This document shows positions 18,340 through 30,145 of a DNA stretch of 58,252 nucleotides, in pieces. The notes below the pieces were generated by a model that saw only the letters and a list, made by a program, of their open reading frames with translations, made no database searches and was not told where the DNA came from. Positions within the stretch are counted from its first letter, which is position 1; the number at the start of each line of letters is the position of its first letter. Source of the stretch: Emiliania huxleyi CCMP1516. Its lineage: Eukaryota; Haptophyta; Isochrysidales; Noelaerhabdaceae. Both the position numbers and the translations under genes were made by a program. The stretch is from positions 2,023,874 through 2,082,125 of the forward strand of contig NW_005202428.1 of assembly GCF_000372725.1 (NCBI RefSeq), read 5' to 3'.

Positions 18340-18979
18340 ATGCACTCCTGCCTCGAGTCGCTCGAGTCCCGCCTCGCTGTCGAGCCGCATTCCGCGCTGC
18401 ACCCCGTGAGCGCCCTCATTGGTGCGGCCGAAATCGACAGCTTGGTGCGGATCAAGTCCGCCGCGGTGGAGCGAAAGCCGCGCGCCTGCTGCGTGATCTG
18501 CCTGCAGCAGCCAAAGACGCCCGCAGCGCTCGCGCTCCTGCCGGCGCTGTGTGCGTCAAGCCAGCTCGACGCCTGCACCGACGTGGTGTGCGCCACCGTC
18601 TCGGCCTTGGTTCCCTCGTCTGCTCAGCTCCAGCGCAACGGCATCTCCCTCCTCCTCCGTTTCTGCGCCAAGCGCGTCGCTGCAGCCGCATTGGCGGCCG
18701 CCGGTGGCGGTAGCTCCCCCGCCGGCGGCGAGGCTGCGAGCTGCGCGCGGATGATCGGGAGGATCAGCGCCGCCATCGCTGCTCAGCTCTCCCTCGACCC
18801 TCGACGTGCTCGTTGCCTCCTCGACGTGCTGCACGACGGTCTGCGCCAGCAAAAGATGTCGCGCAGCAGCGGCTCCCCCACTCCGCGGTTCGGTCTCACA
18901 CCGCTCGCGCCGCTCGCGCGACTCGCCTCGCTTCTCACGGCCCGCCGCCACGCCGCCGCAGTGGTCGCCGCTCTGTCGA

Positions 18980-19031
<52 letters not shown>

Positions 19032-20600
19032 CGGCGCTCGCCGGCTCAAGCGAAGCGCGAGTGCAATGCTCGGGGAGGGTGCGGCGCGTGGCTCAGAGCT
19101 TGCGGCCGCGGAGGGGGCGGACGAGGCGCTGGTCGAGTGCCTGCGCGTCGTTGCGGCTGCCGACCGCACTGCGGCCGAGTTTGCTCCCCTCACGTTTGCA
19201 CAAGTGGCGGGGCTCGTCCCTGCGGGCGGCAGTCGCGAGTCGGGACGCGGCGCCGGTGCCGGTGCTGCCGCCAGTGCTGCGTCCGCTGTCGGTGCCGGCG
19301 GAGGCGGCGGCAGTGGTGGTGGCGGCGATGGTGGCGTCGGCGGAGGCGGTGCTTCCGTCAGCGGCGGCGACGTTGGCGGCGGCGGTGGGGTCACCCTCTG
19401 GGGCGGTGGGGTCACCCTCTGGGGGCAGGCACGCGCGGAGGTGCTGCAGCTCATCTCTGCGCACCTCGCGCCCATGCTCGTGGCTACCTCGGGCGCGCCG
19501 GACGCTGACGAGGAGGAGGCGGCTGCGAGAGGGGCAGGAGCAGAGGAGGGCGGAGGGGTGGGCGGGGAGGGGCGAGGAGCCTCGGACGGAACGCTCTCGC
19601 CTCTTTCGTTGGCCTCGCGGCTGGCGATACGGCGCGCCGCCGCCGCCCCGCTCGCCACTGCCCCCCCCCCCCCCCCCCCCTCTGTTCGCTCCCCTCTGCC
19701 CTCCCGTCCCGGACCGCTCGCCCTGCGGCGCTGTCCTTGAAGCCAAGCACCGGGCGGCGCGCGTTCGCAGGCGCGCGGCGGAGCTGTGGGCGTGCGGCAC
19801 CATCGACCCGCACGCCGCGTGGGACGCTGTGGCCTCCACTTGCCTCGCCTCCCCCTACCACGCTGCCGCCGAGGGGGGAGGCGATGTGCCCGCCGATGAG
19901 TTGCCGCTCTTGCTAGCTGCGCTGGTCGAGGCTGCCGATCCGGCCGTCACCGCCGCCACCGCCGTCACCGCCGCCGCCACCGCCGCCGCCGTCACCGTCA
20001 CCGCAGGCAGCGGTGGCAACGGCAGTATGGCGGTGGCTTCCTCCTTGCCCTCCGAGGCGGCCGTGATGCTGCTGGCTGAGGCGCTCTCGCGCCCGCCTCC
20101 GGCTGTCTGCGGCAGCTGCCCTGGCAGGCACGAGGGGGGTGCGCCGTTGCCGCTGGCGGCGTGGGTGGCTGCGGCCGAGCTGCTGCTGGTTCGCTGCTCG
20201 TCGCTCGAGAGACGGCGACGCGTCAGCCGCCCAGCCCAAGCCCCAGACGACGCGACTACCCGCTCACTCGAGAGCCTGCTGTGCCTTCCGCTGCGGGCGT
20301 GCGCCGAGCAGATCGCCGGTGCGGCGGCGGCGAGCGGCGGCGGCGGCGGCGGCGAGGCGACGGCGGAGCAGCGAGTGGGCGGCTTGTGGCAGCCGGCGCT
20401 GCGGATGCTGTGGGCGGCGGCATTGCGCCAGCTCTCAGCTGCGGATCGGCACGTGCCCGCGCTCGAGGTGCTGCTTCGCGCTGCCGCGCCTCTGCTCCCC
20501 GCCAGCTGGAGGTGGCGCACGCAGCGCACAGCCCCGTCAAACACACACTCGCACACACACACGCACACGCACACGCACACGCACACGCACACGCACACGC

Positions 20601-20653
<53 letters not shown>

Positions 20654-21059
20654 ACACCACACCACACCACAACTCACACACACACAGTGACGCACCTCTC
20701 CTTACCCTCACCCCAGGTGGCGTGGCGACGCGGGTGACTTTGCTTTCCTTCTGGTTCCAGCCGAGGTAGCGACCCGCTGCTGCGCCGTCTCGCACCTCTA
20801 CCTGTCGCCGCTGCTCCCCCTGATGACGCGGCGGGACGCGCAGCGCGTGCTCCACGCGTGCGCACTCCGCGCTTGCGGCGGCAGCCGCCACGCCTCTGCC
20901 GTTGGGCTCCTGCCCCAGGTGCTGCAGGGCGGCGGCGGCGGCGGCCCTTCCGCCGCTCACCCACCCCCACCGTCTGTGGCCACGAGTGCACTTGCTCTCC
21001 TGCCGAAGCTGTATGGGCGCGCCGCGACGCAGGTGCCACTCTTTGGTGCGCTAAGGTAG
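18340..21059 (+). CDS. Unknown 791-residue Ala-rich helical protein
   Basis: Three exons (18340-19631, 19771-20511, 20717-21059) join in frame to 791 residues. The first starts MHSCLESLESRLAVEPHSAL right after the satellite. The protein is mostly Leu/Ala-rich helices in pairs (for example LLPALCASSQLDACTDVVCA, LQRNGISLLLRFCAKRV, LPLLLAALVEAADPAV, HLYLSPLLPLMTRRDAQRVL), which suggests an alpha-solenoid scaffold. Low-complexity inserts break it: poly-Gly at about 18986-19030, a Gly/Ala stretch at 19240-19390 and an acidic Glu/Gly stretch near 19510-19590. Intron 1 (19632-19770) is GC-AG and flanked by GGCGCGC repeats. Intron 2 (20512-20716) is GT-AG, carries a (CA)n microsatellite and is flanked by AGGTGGCG repeats. 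I do not recognise the family. Confidence 0.7.
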
Positions 21060-21282
21060 TTCTCCGCTCTAATTGTTTTTTCGCCGCGTTGCGGCGATAT
21101 CGCGAAACATTGTCGACCGGCGCGTACTGGGTACTCCTTCGCGCGCGTCGCGGCTCGCGCACACTATGGCGCACACGCGCCGACAACCCACAACGACAAC
21201 CCGGCTCAGCCGTCAGCGCACGAGATATGTGGAGATGAGACTGCTGACTGGCGAGCGTGCGCCCAGCGCTAGTTTGCGCTCG
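21060..21282. other. Short intergenic space between convergent genes
   Basis: Separates the 3' ends of the 791-residue gene and UBA1. A GCCGCGTTGCGGCG hairpin lies near 21082. Nothing else was seen. Confidence 0.5.
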
Positions 21283-24200
21283 TCAGTCGAACTGCAGCAC
21301 GATGGTGGCGACCGTGGCATCATCGCCCTCGACGGTCTGGAAGATGGCACCCGACAGCTCATAGAAGGCCATCTTGCTCGTGTCGGCGCCCGTCTTTGAG
21401 GCGATCAGCTGCGGCAGCGGCGTCGCGAGGTTGGCGTCGGCGTCGCCAATCGAGCGGCTGCTCGAGAAGACGCTCACCGACTTTGAGCCTGACGCGGGGA
21501 GGTGTGCCGGGCGTGAGCGCTCCAACAGGAAGGGCGCGAGCGCGCGCGTGCGCGCCGTGCATCAGCGTCAGCTCCGTGAGCACGAGTTGGTGGTGCGTCG
21601 TGAACCAGGAGCGCAGCGCCTCGAGGGTCATGCTCGCCGCGCCGGGGACGGGGATCTGGTCCCAGAGCGAGTGCCCTTCGGGGTACGCAACCTCGTCCAC
21701 GTCCATGTACATGTCCGGGTCCCACCGCTGCCCCGACTTGATCTTTGCGCACGCCATCGGCTCCGACAACGACAGGAGCGGCCCTGGCAGCGCCAGGTTC
21801 GCGAAGAGGTTGCGCCGGCGATCGAGCGGCTTGCCCGCGACCTCCTTGTACAACTCGAGCAGCACGAAGCCCGTCGCCATCGCCGTGGCGGTCGCGATGG
21901 CCGGGATGATGCGGCCCGCCTTGAGCTTGGCTTGGAACTTGTCGATCTCGTCGATCGCATAGTTGCGCGCGCGCAAGTTACCAAAGGCGGAGATAAAGTC
22001 CATGTGGAAATTGGTGTCGTCGTCCTACGCTCCCGAACGGCGCCGCGTCTCAGTGAGCGGCTCCAGCGCCTCCTCTCAGCGCAGGGCCGCTCTCCTTTTC
22101 GAACTCGTTGGCGACCACCTTGAAGCCCGCCGGCAGCGAGCCGCGCGCAGCCGCCAGCTCGGCGGTGGCCGCGGCGATCTTCTGCTCGTCGGGGATGGCC
22201 TCCGCGGCGGCCTTGGCCTTGCGCCGCTCGTCCTCCTCCTTGTTGTCCGTCTCGATGGAGGCGTCCATCGCCGGCGTGAAGGGAGGCACCTGCAGTCTCG
22301 CACGCGACCCCTCTCAGATGCGCGGGCGCGGCCGTCGAGGGCCTCGAGAAGGCGGGCGGGCGCACCGCCGCGTCCGGCGTGGCGAGCAGCGCCCGCACCT
22401 CGCTCTCCCCCCACGCGTCCGGCGAGGGCGGGGCGAGGCCGAAGAGGTGCGCGCGCAGCCGCGCCGCCGCCAGCACGAACTGCATATGCAGCGGGTCGCC
22501 CAGGTCGAAGGCGAGGGGTCGGGGCAGCCGCTTGGGCGGCGACCAGAAGGGGACGCCTTGGGAGGTGATTGCGTCGGGCGGGAAGTTGAAGAGGAGCTGC
22601 GCGATCCTGCAGGGATTGCTCAGGGAACGGGTCGGGCAGGGCTTCAGGGACGGGTCAGGGACGGGTGAGGAAGTTGAGAAGAGCTTGCGCGATCAAGCTG
22701 CGCCGGGCGGGGCGGGCTGCGGGCGGGAGGGGCGTCGCCGCGCGCGGGGTACGAAGGGGGGGCGGGCGCACCGGTTGTGAAAGTACGTCTCGAAGCGGCG
22801 GCGCGCCCAGCCGACGCACTGCGCAAAGGTGGTGGCACGCTCGGCGACGAGGACGTCGATGCAGCCGCCGGGCGCGCCGCAGGTGACGCGCACGTCTCCG
22901 CGGAGCTTGTCGAGGATGGACTCGTCGTTCTCGCCGGCGGCGCGCAGCTCGGCCACCCACTCTGGCCCCTTTGCGAGGAAGTCGGACACCTCGCGCGGCG
23001 CGGTGTCGAAGTTGCCCACGAACTCCGAGTGGGCGAGCACGAGGCACCTACGTCAAGAGTACACCGAACGTCAGGCATGCGGTATCGTGCCGTGTTTTCG
23101 GAGCTTCGCGCGAATACTCGACGGCCACGACTACAGCGGAATGCAGCGGAGTGCTGCGGAGTGCAGCGGAGTACAGCGGAGTGCAGTGGAACACAGCGGA
23201 ATCGTGTCCTATCGAGTGCTAATCGGGATAAAGCGATCTGTTTTCCGCATCTAGGGCGAGGCACTGGTCGATGTTGTGTGGGAAGTTGTGCACGGCGCAC
23301 TGTGGCGCCTGCGAAGCGGCGACGAAGGCGGGGGCGGCGTGGGGGGAGGAGAGGGCGGCGGCGGTGCGGGCGGCGGACCCGGCGGAGGTGGGCTGGGTGG
23401 CGGCGATGGTGGCGGGGGCGAGGGAGGTGGCGAGGGATGCGGAGGGGCGGTGGCGGCGGCGAGGGGTGTGGTGGGGAGGGCGGCGGTGGCGAGAGGCGCC
23501 TGCTTCTCGGGCGGGTCGCGCGAGGCGCCGTAGTTTTCCGTGCGGTGCGGCAGCACGACCTGCGTGTTGCACTTTGCGCCGAGCGTGCCCGACTCGAGCA
23601 GCGGCTTTGTGAAGAGGACGCAGCGGCCGTCGACGTAGAGACGCGCCTGCAGGACGGTTGCAAGAAGCTTCAGGGAGGGATCCGATCCTGTGTCGGGGGG
23701 CGCGCGCGGGTGGCGGGCGGACGGCGCGGGTGGGAGGGGCGGGCCGCCGCCACTCGCGCGCGCGCGCGCGCGCGGCACCGCTCTGAGGCGCGCGGCTCTG
23801 AGGCGCGCGGCGGCGCGCCTTGACGTTGTCGAGCGCGTTCACCACCACGTCGAGGGAGCGCCAGAAGGGCGCGTCGAAGACGCCCTCTGTCTCCGGCGCG
23901 ACGCGGTCCTGCAGCGCGCGCGCGTGCAGCTCCGGGTTCATCCGCGTGACGGCCTGCGCACACGGGCGACGCGAACACTCAGCGCCGGGCGGCCGGACAG
24001 AGGGCCGGGCGGCGCCGCCCCGTGCGGCCGGGCCGCCTGCACGGCGGAGAGCGACTTGGACTGGCCCACGTTGTGGTTTCGGAAGAGGAACTGGCGCGAC
24101 AAGTTCGACTTTTCGATAATGTCGTCGTCGGTGACGGCGAGCTTGCCGCCGTCGCCGCACGCGACGCCGAGCATGGCGAAGCCCTTGAGGAACTCACAGC

Positions 24201-25644
24201 CGAGCGCGCCCGAGCCGACCAAAAAGACGTTGAGCTCGCGCAGCTTGCCGACGAAGGATCTGCCAAAGACGGCCGCCTGTGCCGCGTACCTCCCCGCCGC
24301 GTGCAGCGCCTCGGCAGACACCTCGCCCGGGGGGAGCGACTCGGGCGCGCACTCGAGCGCGTCCAGGTAGAAGCCCTGCACAATCGGGTGGAACTTGCCC
24401 GTCGCGGCCTTGATGACCTCCTGGCCGACTACGCCGCCGAAGATGGCCGCCATCGGAGAGAGAACCGCGCAGGCGCCGCGCGAGAGCAGCCGGACCACTC
24501 CGCTCCGGCTCGGGTCGTCGAGCTGCTTCACCTTGGCGTCGGCGGGCGCCGTGTCGTTGATGCCGCGCGCCAAGCCGAGCAGCTCCTCGGCCGCCGCGTC
24601 GTCCGCCGGCGGAGGCAGCGCGCCGCCGTGTGCCGCGCGGTAGGCGTCGAGCGCGCGGAAGGCGAGGTGCAGCAGCCCGGAGCGGCCGTAGCAGACGTTG
24701 GCCGCCGGGCTGCCCATGACCGTCAAGAACTCCTCCTCAAACGCGACGGCGGCGGGCGCCATCTTGGACTCGTCCGCCTCCGCTAGCTCGCCGGGCAGCG
24801 CGAGAAAGTCGGAGAGGGGGCGAAACGAGAGGCGCTTTGGCTGCCTGCTCTCGGTCACGATGCCGCCGCGCGTGTACTCGCCGCCGAGCTGCTGCGCCGC
24901 AGGCACCGTCACGCTGAAGCGCTTCTTGCCCTTGGAGACGTCCGAGACGGGCAGCGCTCCGGCGCCGTTGAGGCCAGTCATGCCGCACACCTCGGAGAAG
25001 GAGATGTGATCTCCGTCGTCGAGATCGAGGGGCTCGTCGTCGACGCACTGGATGGTCAGCTTCGTCTCGCCCGAGGCGCTCGTCCCGGCCACGTCCACCC
25101 GCTCCACAATGGCGGACTTGACCGCCTCGCCAGTCGGGTCGACGCACACAAACTCGGGGCCGAGGTCGACAAAGACCGAGCCGCAGAGGCCGCGGACGTC
25201 GGCGCGGAGGAACGCGATCGGAGGCGAGGCGGCGCGGCAGAGGGCGTCCAGCTTGACGGCGTCCGCCTCCGCCATGTCGATCGCCACCACCACGTTCCAC
25301 TCTGCCAGCCGCTGAGTCGGGAACGTGCCGCTGAGCGCCGCCACGCGGACCGACGGGTTGAGCTCTTGCATGAGCTGCACACACGCCTCGGCGCGGTTCC
25401 GGCCGACATCTGCCGCGCTGAGGTAAAAGTGCGAGCCCAGATCCGCCGGCGCGGCGGCGCAGGCGTCGTGCAGCGTCACCGAGTTGACGTTGGCGAGAAT
25501 CACATTCTTTGCGACCTCGGCGCCCAGGCCGTTTAGGCCAGAGATGAGCACGTTCGCACGCTTGAGGTTCTGCATCGCCTCGCGGCCATACACTGCCATC
25601 TGGCGCGACTGCAGGTCCTCATCAATGGCGGGCACGTCGGACAT
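21283..25644 (-). CDS. UBA1: Ubiquitin-activating enzyme E1
   Basis: Eight exons (25644-24037, 23953-23819, 23646-23500, 23308-23265, 23047-22772, 22606-22366, 22289-22095, 22024-21283) rebuild a nearly full-length E1. It activates ubiquitin with ATP and passes it to E2 enzymes. Seen in order: the inactive adenylation half ([20 protein letters not shown]); the active adenylation half ([39 protein letters not shown]); the crossover [20 protein letters not shown] and [16 protein letters not shown] with the catalytic Cys (codon 23299-23297, about residue 634); the second catalytic half-domain ([18 protein letters not shown]); [40 protein letters not shown]; and a C-terminal ubiquitin-fold domain ending IVLQFD. 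Introns are 3 GC-AG, 3 GT-AG and one GA-AG (22094-22025). A one-base frame change at about 21545-21565, in a GCGCGCGCT run, separates the last exon into two frames. Confidence 0.93.
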
Positions 25645-26391
25645 GGTGATCGGTCTGGCGCCGCGGACAAAAAAAGTGCTTTGATTACTAGGTAGTAAAA
25701 GGGCCCTTGTGTCGCTGGTGCGCTTGCTCCTTCTTTGAAGCTATTTACATACCACCTCACGGCGGTCACGCTGGATGGAAGTGGCGAATCGATGCGAGCG
25801 CGCCGCGTGCTCCACGCGCGGCGCGCTCGTATCGACTTGGAGTCCAATGCGCGCAGCGGGTAGCACCTCGGGAGCTCGCTCTACCCGGGATGCGGAGAAC
25901 TGCCCACAGGAGCGAGAATGTTCGCCGGCAAATCGCCCCTCCACCCTTCATGTAATCATGTAGTCCCCACAATCAAATGCCGATCATCTGGCCCGCTGGG
26001 TGCGCTTCTTAGCTCCCCGGCCCTGGATGTGCGGCTGCTAACTGCACTCCAAGTGCTCCAAGGGCAACCGCAGGAAAGCTCATTGCGGGTCAGATTCGCG
26101 ATGGCTGTGACCTGTGAGCTGTGTGGTATTTCTTCTCAATAACAAGGCTGTGAAGAACGACTGAGATACGCTGGTCGCTGCTTCTGCAGCCCCCTGGCCG
26201 CCACTTCTTGGTGTCCAAGCAAGCAAGCGAAAGAACCAACAAGCACGACTGTCTGCCAGCAGCGTCACGCCAGCGTGTGTGCAAACGCAGCGCTAAGCAG
26301 GCTCTATAAGAAGCGTGTTTGTTGTTATGTGTTGTCTGTGTGTGGTGGGAGGCGGACTATGCCGTTTCTCCGGCCCCATTATGCCCCATGG
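25645..26391. other. Upstream region of UBA1 with a hairpin and a dispersed repeat
   Basis: An 18-bp near-perfect inverted repeat (25790-25807 against 25817-25834, one mismatch, 9-bp loop) starts CGATGCGAGCGCGCC. A repeat at 25979-26061 is shared with 39337-39420. No gene is visible. Confidence 0.6.
25979..26061 (+). repeat. Dispersed repeat shared with 39337-39420
   Basis: About 83 bp containing CCGATCATCTGGCCCGCTGG and CTGCACTCCAAGTGCTCCAA. The other copy is in reverse orientation and differs at about one base in seven. Confidence 0.8.
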
Positions 26392-26395
26392 CGCA

Positions 26396-27829
26396 GAGTG
26401 ATTCTGAGATCAGGTTAGTCGTTTCCCCTTTGGAGGCAGACATTTCAGAAAGCGAATCCCAGGCCGCATCTCCCCGCTCGAAGCGGGGAACCCGTCCCGG
26501 GCGCCCGCTGGAAGCGGGGGGGCGCCCGCTCGAAGCGGGGGCGCCCGCTCGAAGCGGGGGCGGCGCAGGCTGCCACCGCTGCCCGGGCGCGCCGAGCGGC
26601 GGCGGAGGGCCGCCCAGGCCACCACCAGTGCCTCTCCCACCGGCGGCGCGGCGGCAGTGGCGCCGACCGCCCCTCCATCAGCGGCGGCGCGAGGCTGTCG
26701 TCGGGACGCCGGCAGGTGACGCGCGAATAGGGTGCCACCGGACCGGCCGACGAGCACCCAGCGGAGCCGTCATCGTGCATGGCGAGCCGAGCACCGCCGC
26801 GTCGCTTCTCGGCGCATTGGAGAGCAGAGGAAGCTGCTGGCGTCGCGGCTGGGATCGGCAGCGGCGCCAGCAGCTTTCTCGGATCTGAAGCGACTTTGAG
26901 CGCCGATCGATCGATCTGAGGGCTGACCGATGGGCGGCGCTGGGAGGAAGACCGCGCCACCCGTCGGCCAGCCCTCAGCTCCGCGACGGCGACTCGATAG
27001 TCGTGGCCGGCGCTCGGCTGCCACTCTAAGCTGTGCCGCCAGGCGCTCCTGGAACCGTGACGTCACTTCTTATGGATGCGGCACTAGGGACGCCCAATGT
27101 TTTCGTAAATATAGAAGCCACTCTCTCGCGTGTGGAAGCCACGACTGCGTAGTCGTGCTCCCCCGGAGCACGCCATAGAGCGCCGGTTTTGTGTACCGGG
27201 CGCACCCGCAGCCGTACACACCACTGCTGCCACTGCCAGGGGGTCGCCGCAGGCGCCCCAAGCGGCGCGGAGCGCCGCCGCAGGCGGCGGACAGCAGGTG
27301 CGCAAAATTAAACGCCATTTTCGGTTCCGCAGTTTTGCCACTAACGTCGAAATCCTGTACAAATCGAGACTTACGAGAGCCGAGCCTCCCACGAAAACCA
27401 CAGAGGGGCGCGCGGACAGCGCGCCGCCAGGGGCGCCGCAGGCGCCTCAAGCGGTGCGGAGCGCCGCCACAGGCGGCGGACAGCAGGTGCGCGAAATTAA
27501 ACGCCATTTTCGGTTCCGCGGTTTTGGCACTGTCTACCAACTTTGTGGTACAAATCGACTTGCACTTGGTCTGAGCCCTGCGCTGCGTTTGAGCCTCCAT
27601 TCTGAAAGTGTACGTAGAAGGGAAGGCAGCAGGTCCGGCTTGCGAACTCCGCTGTGCGCCGACAAGCGGTATGGCGCCGAGTAGAGGCCATTTTCCTATT
27701 AGAAAAGGCTGTCGAGAGCGCAAAATTTTCTTCGCTGCGCGCCCAACCATGGTGGGCACGCAGCGGGCGCCTGCGGCGCCAAATTTTTGAAATGTCTGCC
27801 AGTCGCCCAACCTGATCTCAGAATCACTC
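26396..27829. mobile_element. 1.43-kb inverted-repeat element, non-autonomous
   Basis: Ends are inverted repeats: a perfect 21 bp starting GAGTGATTCTGAGATCAGGT (26396-26416 against 27809-27829), extending with gaps to a shared GGCAGACATTTCA. The flanks are a 4-bp direct repeat CGCA (26392-26395, 27830-27833). No transposase was seen. Inside are three to four tandem CGCTCGAAGCGGGGG units (26477-26565) and a 125-bp direct duplication (about 27238-27370 and 27431-27560) containing GAGCGCCGCC, GGCGGACAGCAGGTGCG and AAACGCCATTTTCGGTTCCG. The element sits 74 bp downstream of the stop codon of the next gene. Confidence 0.8.
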
Positions 27830-27903
27830 CGCATCCGCCGTTTCTTTTTTTTTTTGACTCTCACTGGGTGGCAACGGACACTAGAATTCATCCGCCCGCT
27901 CAC

Positions 27904-28878
27904 TCACGGCGCCGAGCTTGCTGGCACGGAGCCGATGAAACTCGCAAGGTGCGCGCGGTTAAGCTCCGCCTGGGCCGCGAGAGAGGCCCATCCCTCCTGC
28001 GGCGGCGGCTCGACGATGGACCGGTCGATTGCAGGGGGCGCGGGCTGCTCCTCCATGTTGGGTAGGTGTCGGTCGCGCAGGCTGTTGTTTAGTAACCTAC
28101 CGGGAGGCAGCGGCTGCACGCCGAGGAATGCTTGCAACTGGCGAAGCACGCCTGGTGCCTCGGGCCCCGCGAGTTGCTCGTACGGCACGTGAAACACGGG
28201 CACCCCATCGGCCTCCTGCCGGTGGCACCACTTCTCGTTGCGACTGTTCGTTGAGCGCAAGGCGTAGGCCATCAACTCAACCTCCCTCGACGGAATGACC
28301 GTGCTCTGTGACTTTTGCGTCGCCTCCCACGCGTGGACAGCTTGCCAAAAGACGTTCTTGCGATAGCTGCAGACGATCCGAAGTCTGTGGCGCGCAATGA
28401 AGGGCTGCGTCGCCCCGGGCGGCAGCTTCCACGGCTGGAGGCGGATCCCCACCGCGTCCACATATCTCCCGGGCTGTCCGGGCTTGGTTCGAGCCGCGCC
28501 AAAGAAGGAACGCTCACTCCACGCCACGACGCGTGGGTCGCCAAGGTTGCACCTGCAGCTGCACACATTCGGCACGCGCCACCCACCGCTGCAGTTGAAG
28601 CTTGCCACTTGCGGGTGCGCGTTGAGCAGATCTCCAAGGACCTTTGCTCCGGGATCGTTCGAGTCAGCGGCGGCGATGAGGAAGCGAACTCCCGGCGCAC
28701 GGGCAACCGGTGTCGCGTTGCTCGGCAAGCCGCCAAACGAAGAGAAGAGATTTTCAGAAGCCTCTCTCTCTCCAAACAATGAGCCGAACCAGCTCCAGCT
28801 CATGGCCGAGAGAGGCGGCGATTGTCGCGGCACGCTCGACGCCGCCAAACTTGAACTTTTTGGTATATGGTCCGACAC
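27904..28878 (-). CDS. Sulfotransferase-like protein, intronless
   Basis: A single 324-residue frame. It resembles the sulfotransferase fold: RFLIAAADSNDPGAKVLGDL followed by LNAHPQVASF at the position of the first PAPS-binding loop, then RIVCSYRKNVFWQAVHAWEA (equivalent to the 3'-phosphate loop with an R-N-x-x-x-Q-A pattern) and VPVFHVPYEQLAGPEAPGVL then FLGVQPLPP (typical YE-L and LG-V ending). The usual Arg-Ser-Gly-Thr P-loop is missing; the protein has ADSNDPGAK instead, so either the substrate loop differs or the enzyme is inactive. A start at MSWSWFG (about residue 26) is also possible. No clear signal peptide; a Golgi type II anchor is not obvious. Confidence 0.5.
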   Translation of the reverse strand: MSDHIPKSSSLAASSVPRQSPPLSAMSWSWFGSLFGEREASENLFSSFGGLPSNATPVARAPGVRFLIAAADSNDPGAKVLGDLLNAHPQVASFNCSGGWRVPNVCSCRCNLGDPRVVAWSERSFFGAARTKPGQPGRYVDAVGIRLQPWKLPPGATQPFIARHRLRIVCSYRKNVFWQAVHAWEATQKSQSTVIPSREVELMAYALRSTNSRNEKWCHRQEADGVPVFHVPYEQLAGPEAPGVLRQLQAFLGVQPLPPGRLLNNSLRDRHLPNMEEQPAPPAIDRSIVEPPPQEGWASLAAQAELNRAHLASFIGSVPASSAP

Positions 28879-29713
28879 ATCTAAAGTGGAAGGGTGGGGT
28901 AGGGGAGAAGTACTCTTGAGGGAAACATTGGACCGTCAGGCCCCGGGGACTGGCCAGCCCGACTGACACAACCTTCAGGAACACCATTTTGCGGTCCTGA
29001 GCGGCCGTCTCGGAGCAGAAGCTTCCCTGCCTCCTTACTTAGCCATGTTGCGGTGCCCTCGTGCCATCTGGTCCACGCACTGCTCGCAAGTAAAGCGTCT
29101 TCACAGGTCGGCAGATACGCCTCACCTTCGAAAGGGTGGCTGCCTACCCCAACCAAAGCCCAGCCCGGGGCATCGATTTCTCTTGACGATTTCACTTTAA
29201 AACGCTGGTGCAGATGGGGTTTTCTCTATAGAAGTCGGAGCCTTGCGTCCAAGGAGAGGCAGCGTGCGGCTCCGTGGACTCGGCCATCTCCCGCGGGTGA
29301 GAGGGCGAGAGGAAGCACTCCCGCCCTCTGAGGCGGCCGTCCGAGTCGGGGAGGCAAACACACAACCATCCTCGCGGGTGTGGGCGGCCTTATCGGCCCG
29401 CTATGCTAACCCAAAGTCGGCCCTTCCTCGCGGTCGGCTGCGGAGGCCCCTTAGCCCTAGCCGGAGCTAAGGGAGCCGACTTTTTCGGCGCTAACCCTAG
29501 GAGAAACCGCTCCGGAATAGGGTTACCGGCACCATCGGGCGGCGCCATGCGGATGGAGGGAGTCGGGTCTGCCATCGGCGGGCCGTCAGGGCGCTGAGAA
29601 GTCAAGGACGACTTTTTAGCTCCACTTTCGGCGTGCCGGAGTATATATTTTTTTAAGGTGTACGTACTTTTAGCTTACTGGGACAAAAGGGAGAGGGGGT
29701 GTGTGTCCAGTGT

Positions 29714-29801
29714 ATGTAGCTCTTGAGCACTTGAGCACTGGATAGGGCCGATTCCGCGTGGTACGGGACCCCTCGATCGTCTCGCCCTCCCTCACTGGTG
29801 T
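29714..29801 (+). repeat. Dispersed repeat, copy 2
   Basis: Partner of 17304-17393, in the same orientation. It is embedded in a local set of TGTATGTAGCTCTT repeats. Confidence 0.85.
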
Positions 29802-30106
29802 GTATGTAGCTCTTACGAACATACCCGACACACACAGTACGTACCCGAGGGTGAACTGCTGACAGGGTTTGATTTTCAGTGTATGTAGCTCTTACGAACA
29901 TATAGGTGAACTGCTGACAGGGTTTGCGATCAGGAACTTTTTGCGGTTTTCAATTCCCGCTCCGCAGTTCCCACCACTGGTGACTGGCATTCGATCGCGT
30001 TGTCAATACTGTCGTAGCCTAAAGTCTGGGCAGGTTGTCGGGGACACGATCCCGGCGTGAACACGACTAACTGACGGATCCGCTCCTGACAGTCGCACGC
30101 GCCGCT

Positions 30107-30145
30107 GACAGTCGCACGCGCCGCGCTGCGGCGCGTGCGACTGTC
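30107..30145. repeat. Perfect 18-bp hairpin with a tandem half
   Basis: GACAGTCGCACGCGCCGC (30107-30124), a 3-base loop GCT and its exact reverse complement (30128-30145). The left arm is also duplicated just upstream (about 30087-30105). Confidence 0.9.

Noticed and set aside
20530..20690. Thr/His-rich coding extension of the 791-residue protein
   Set aside because: It is the (CA)n microsatellite in the intron 20512-20716; splicing around it keeps the frame and gives sensible protein.
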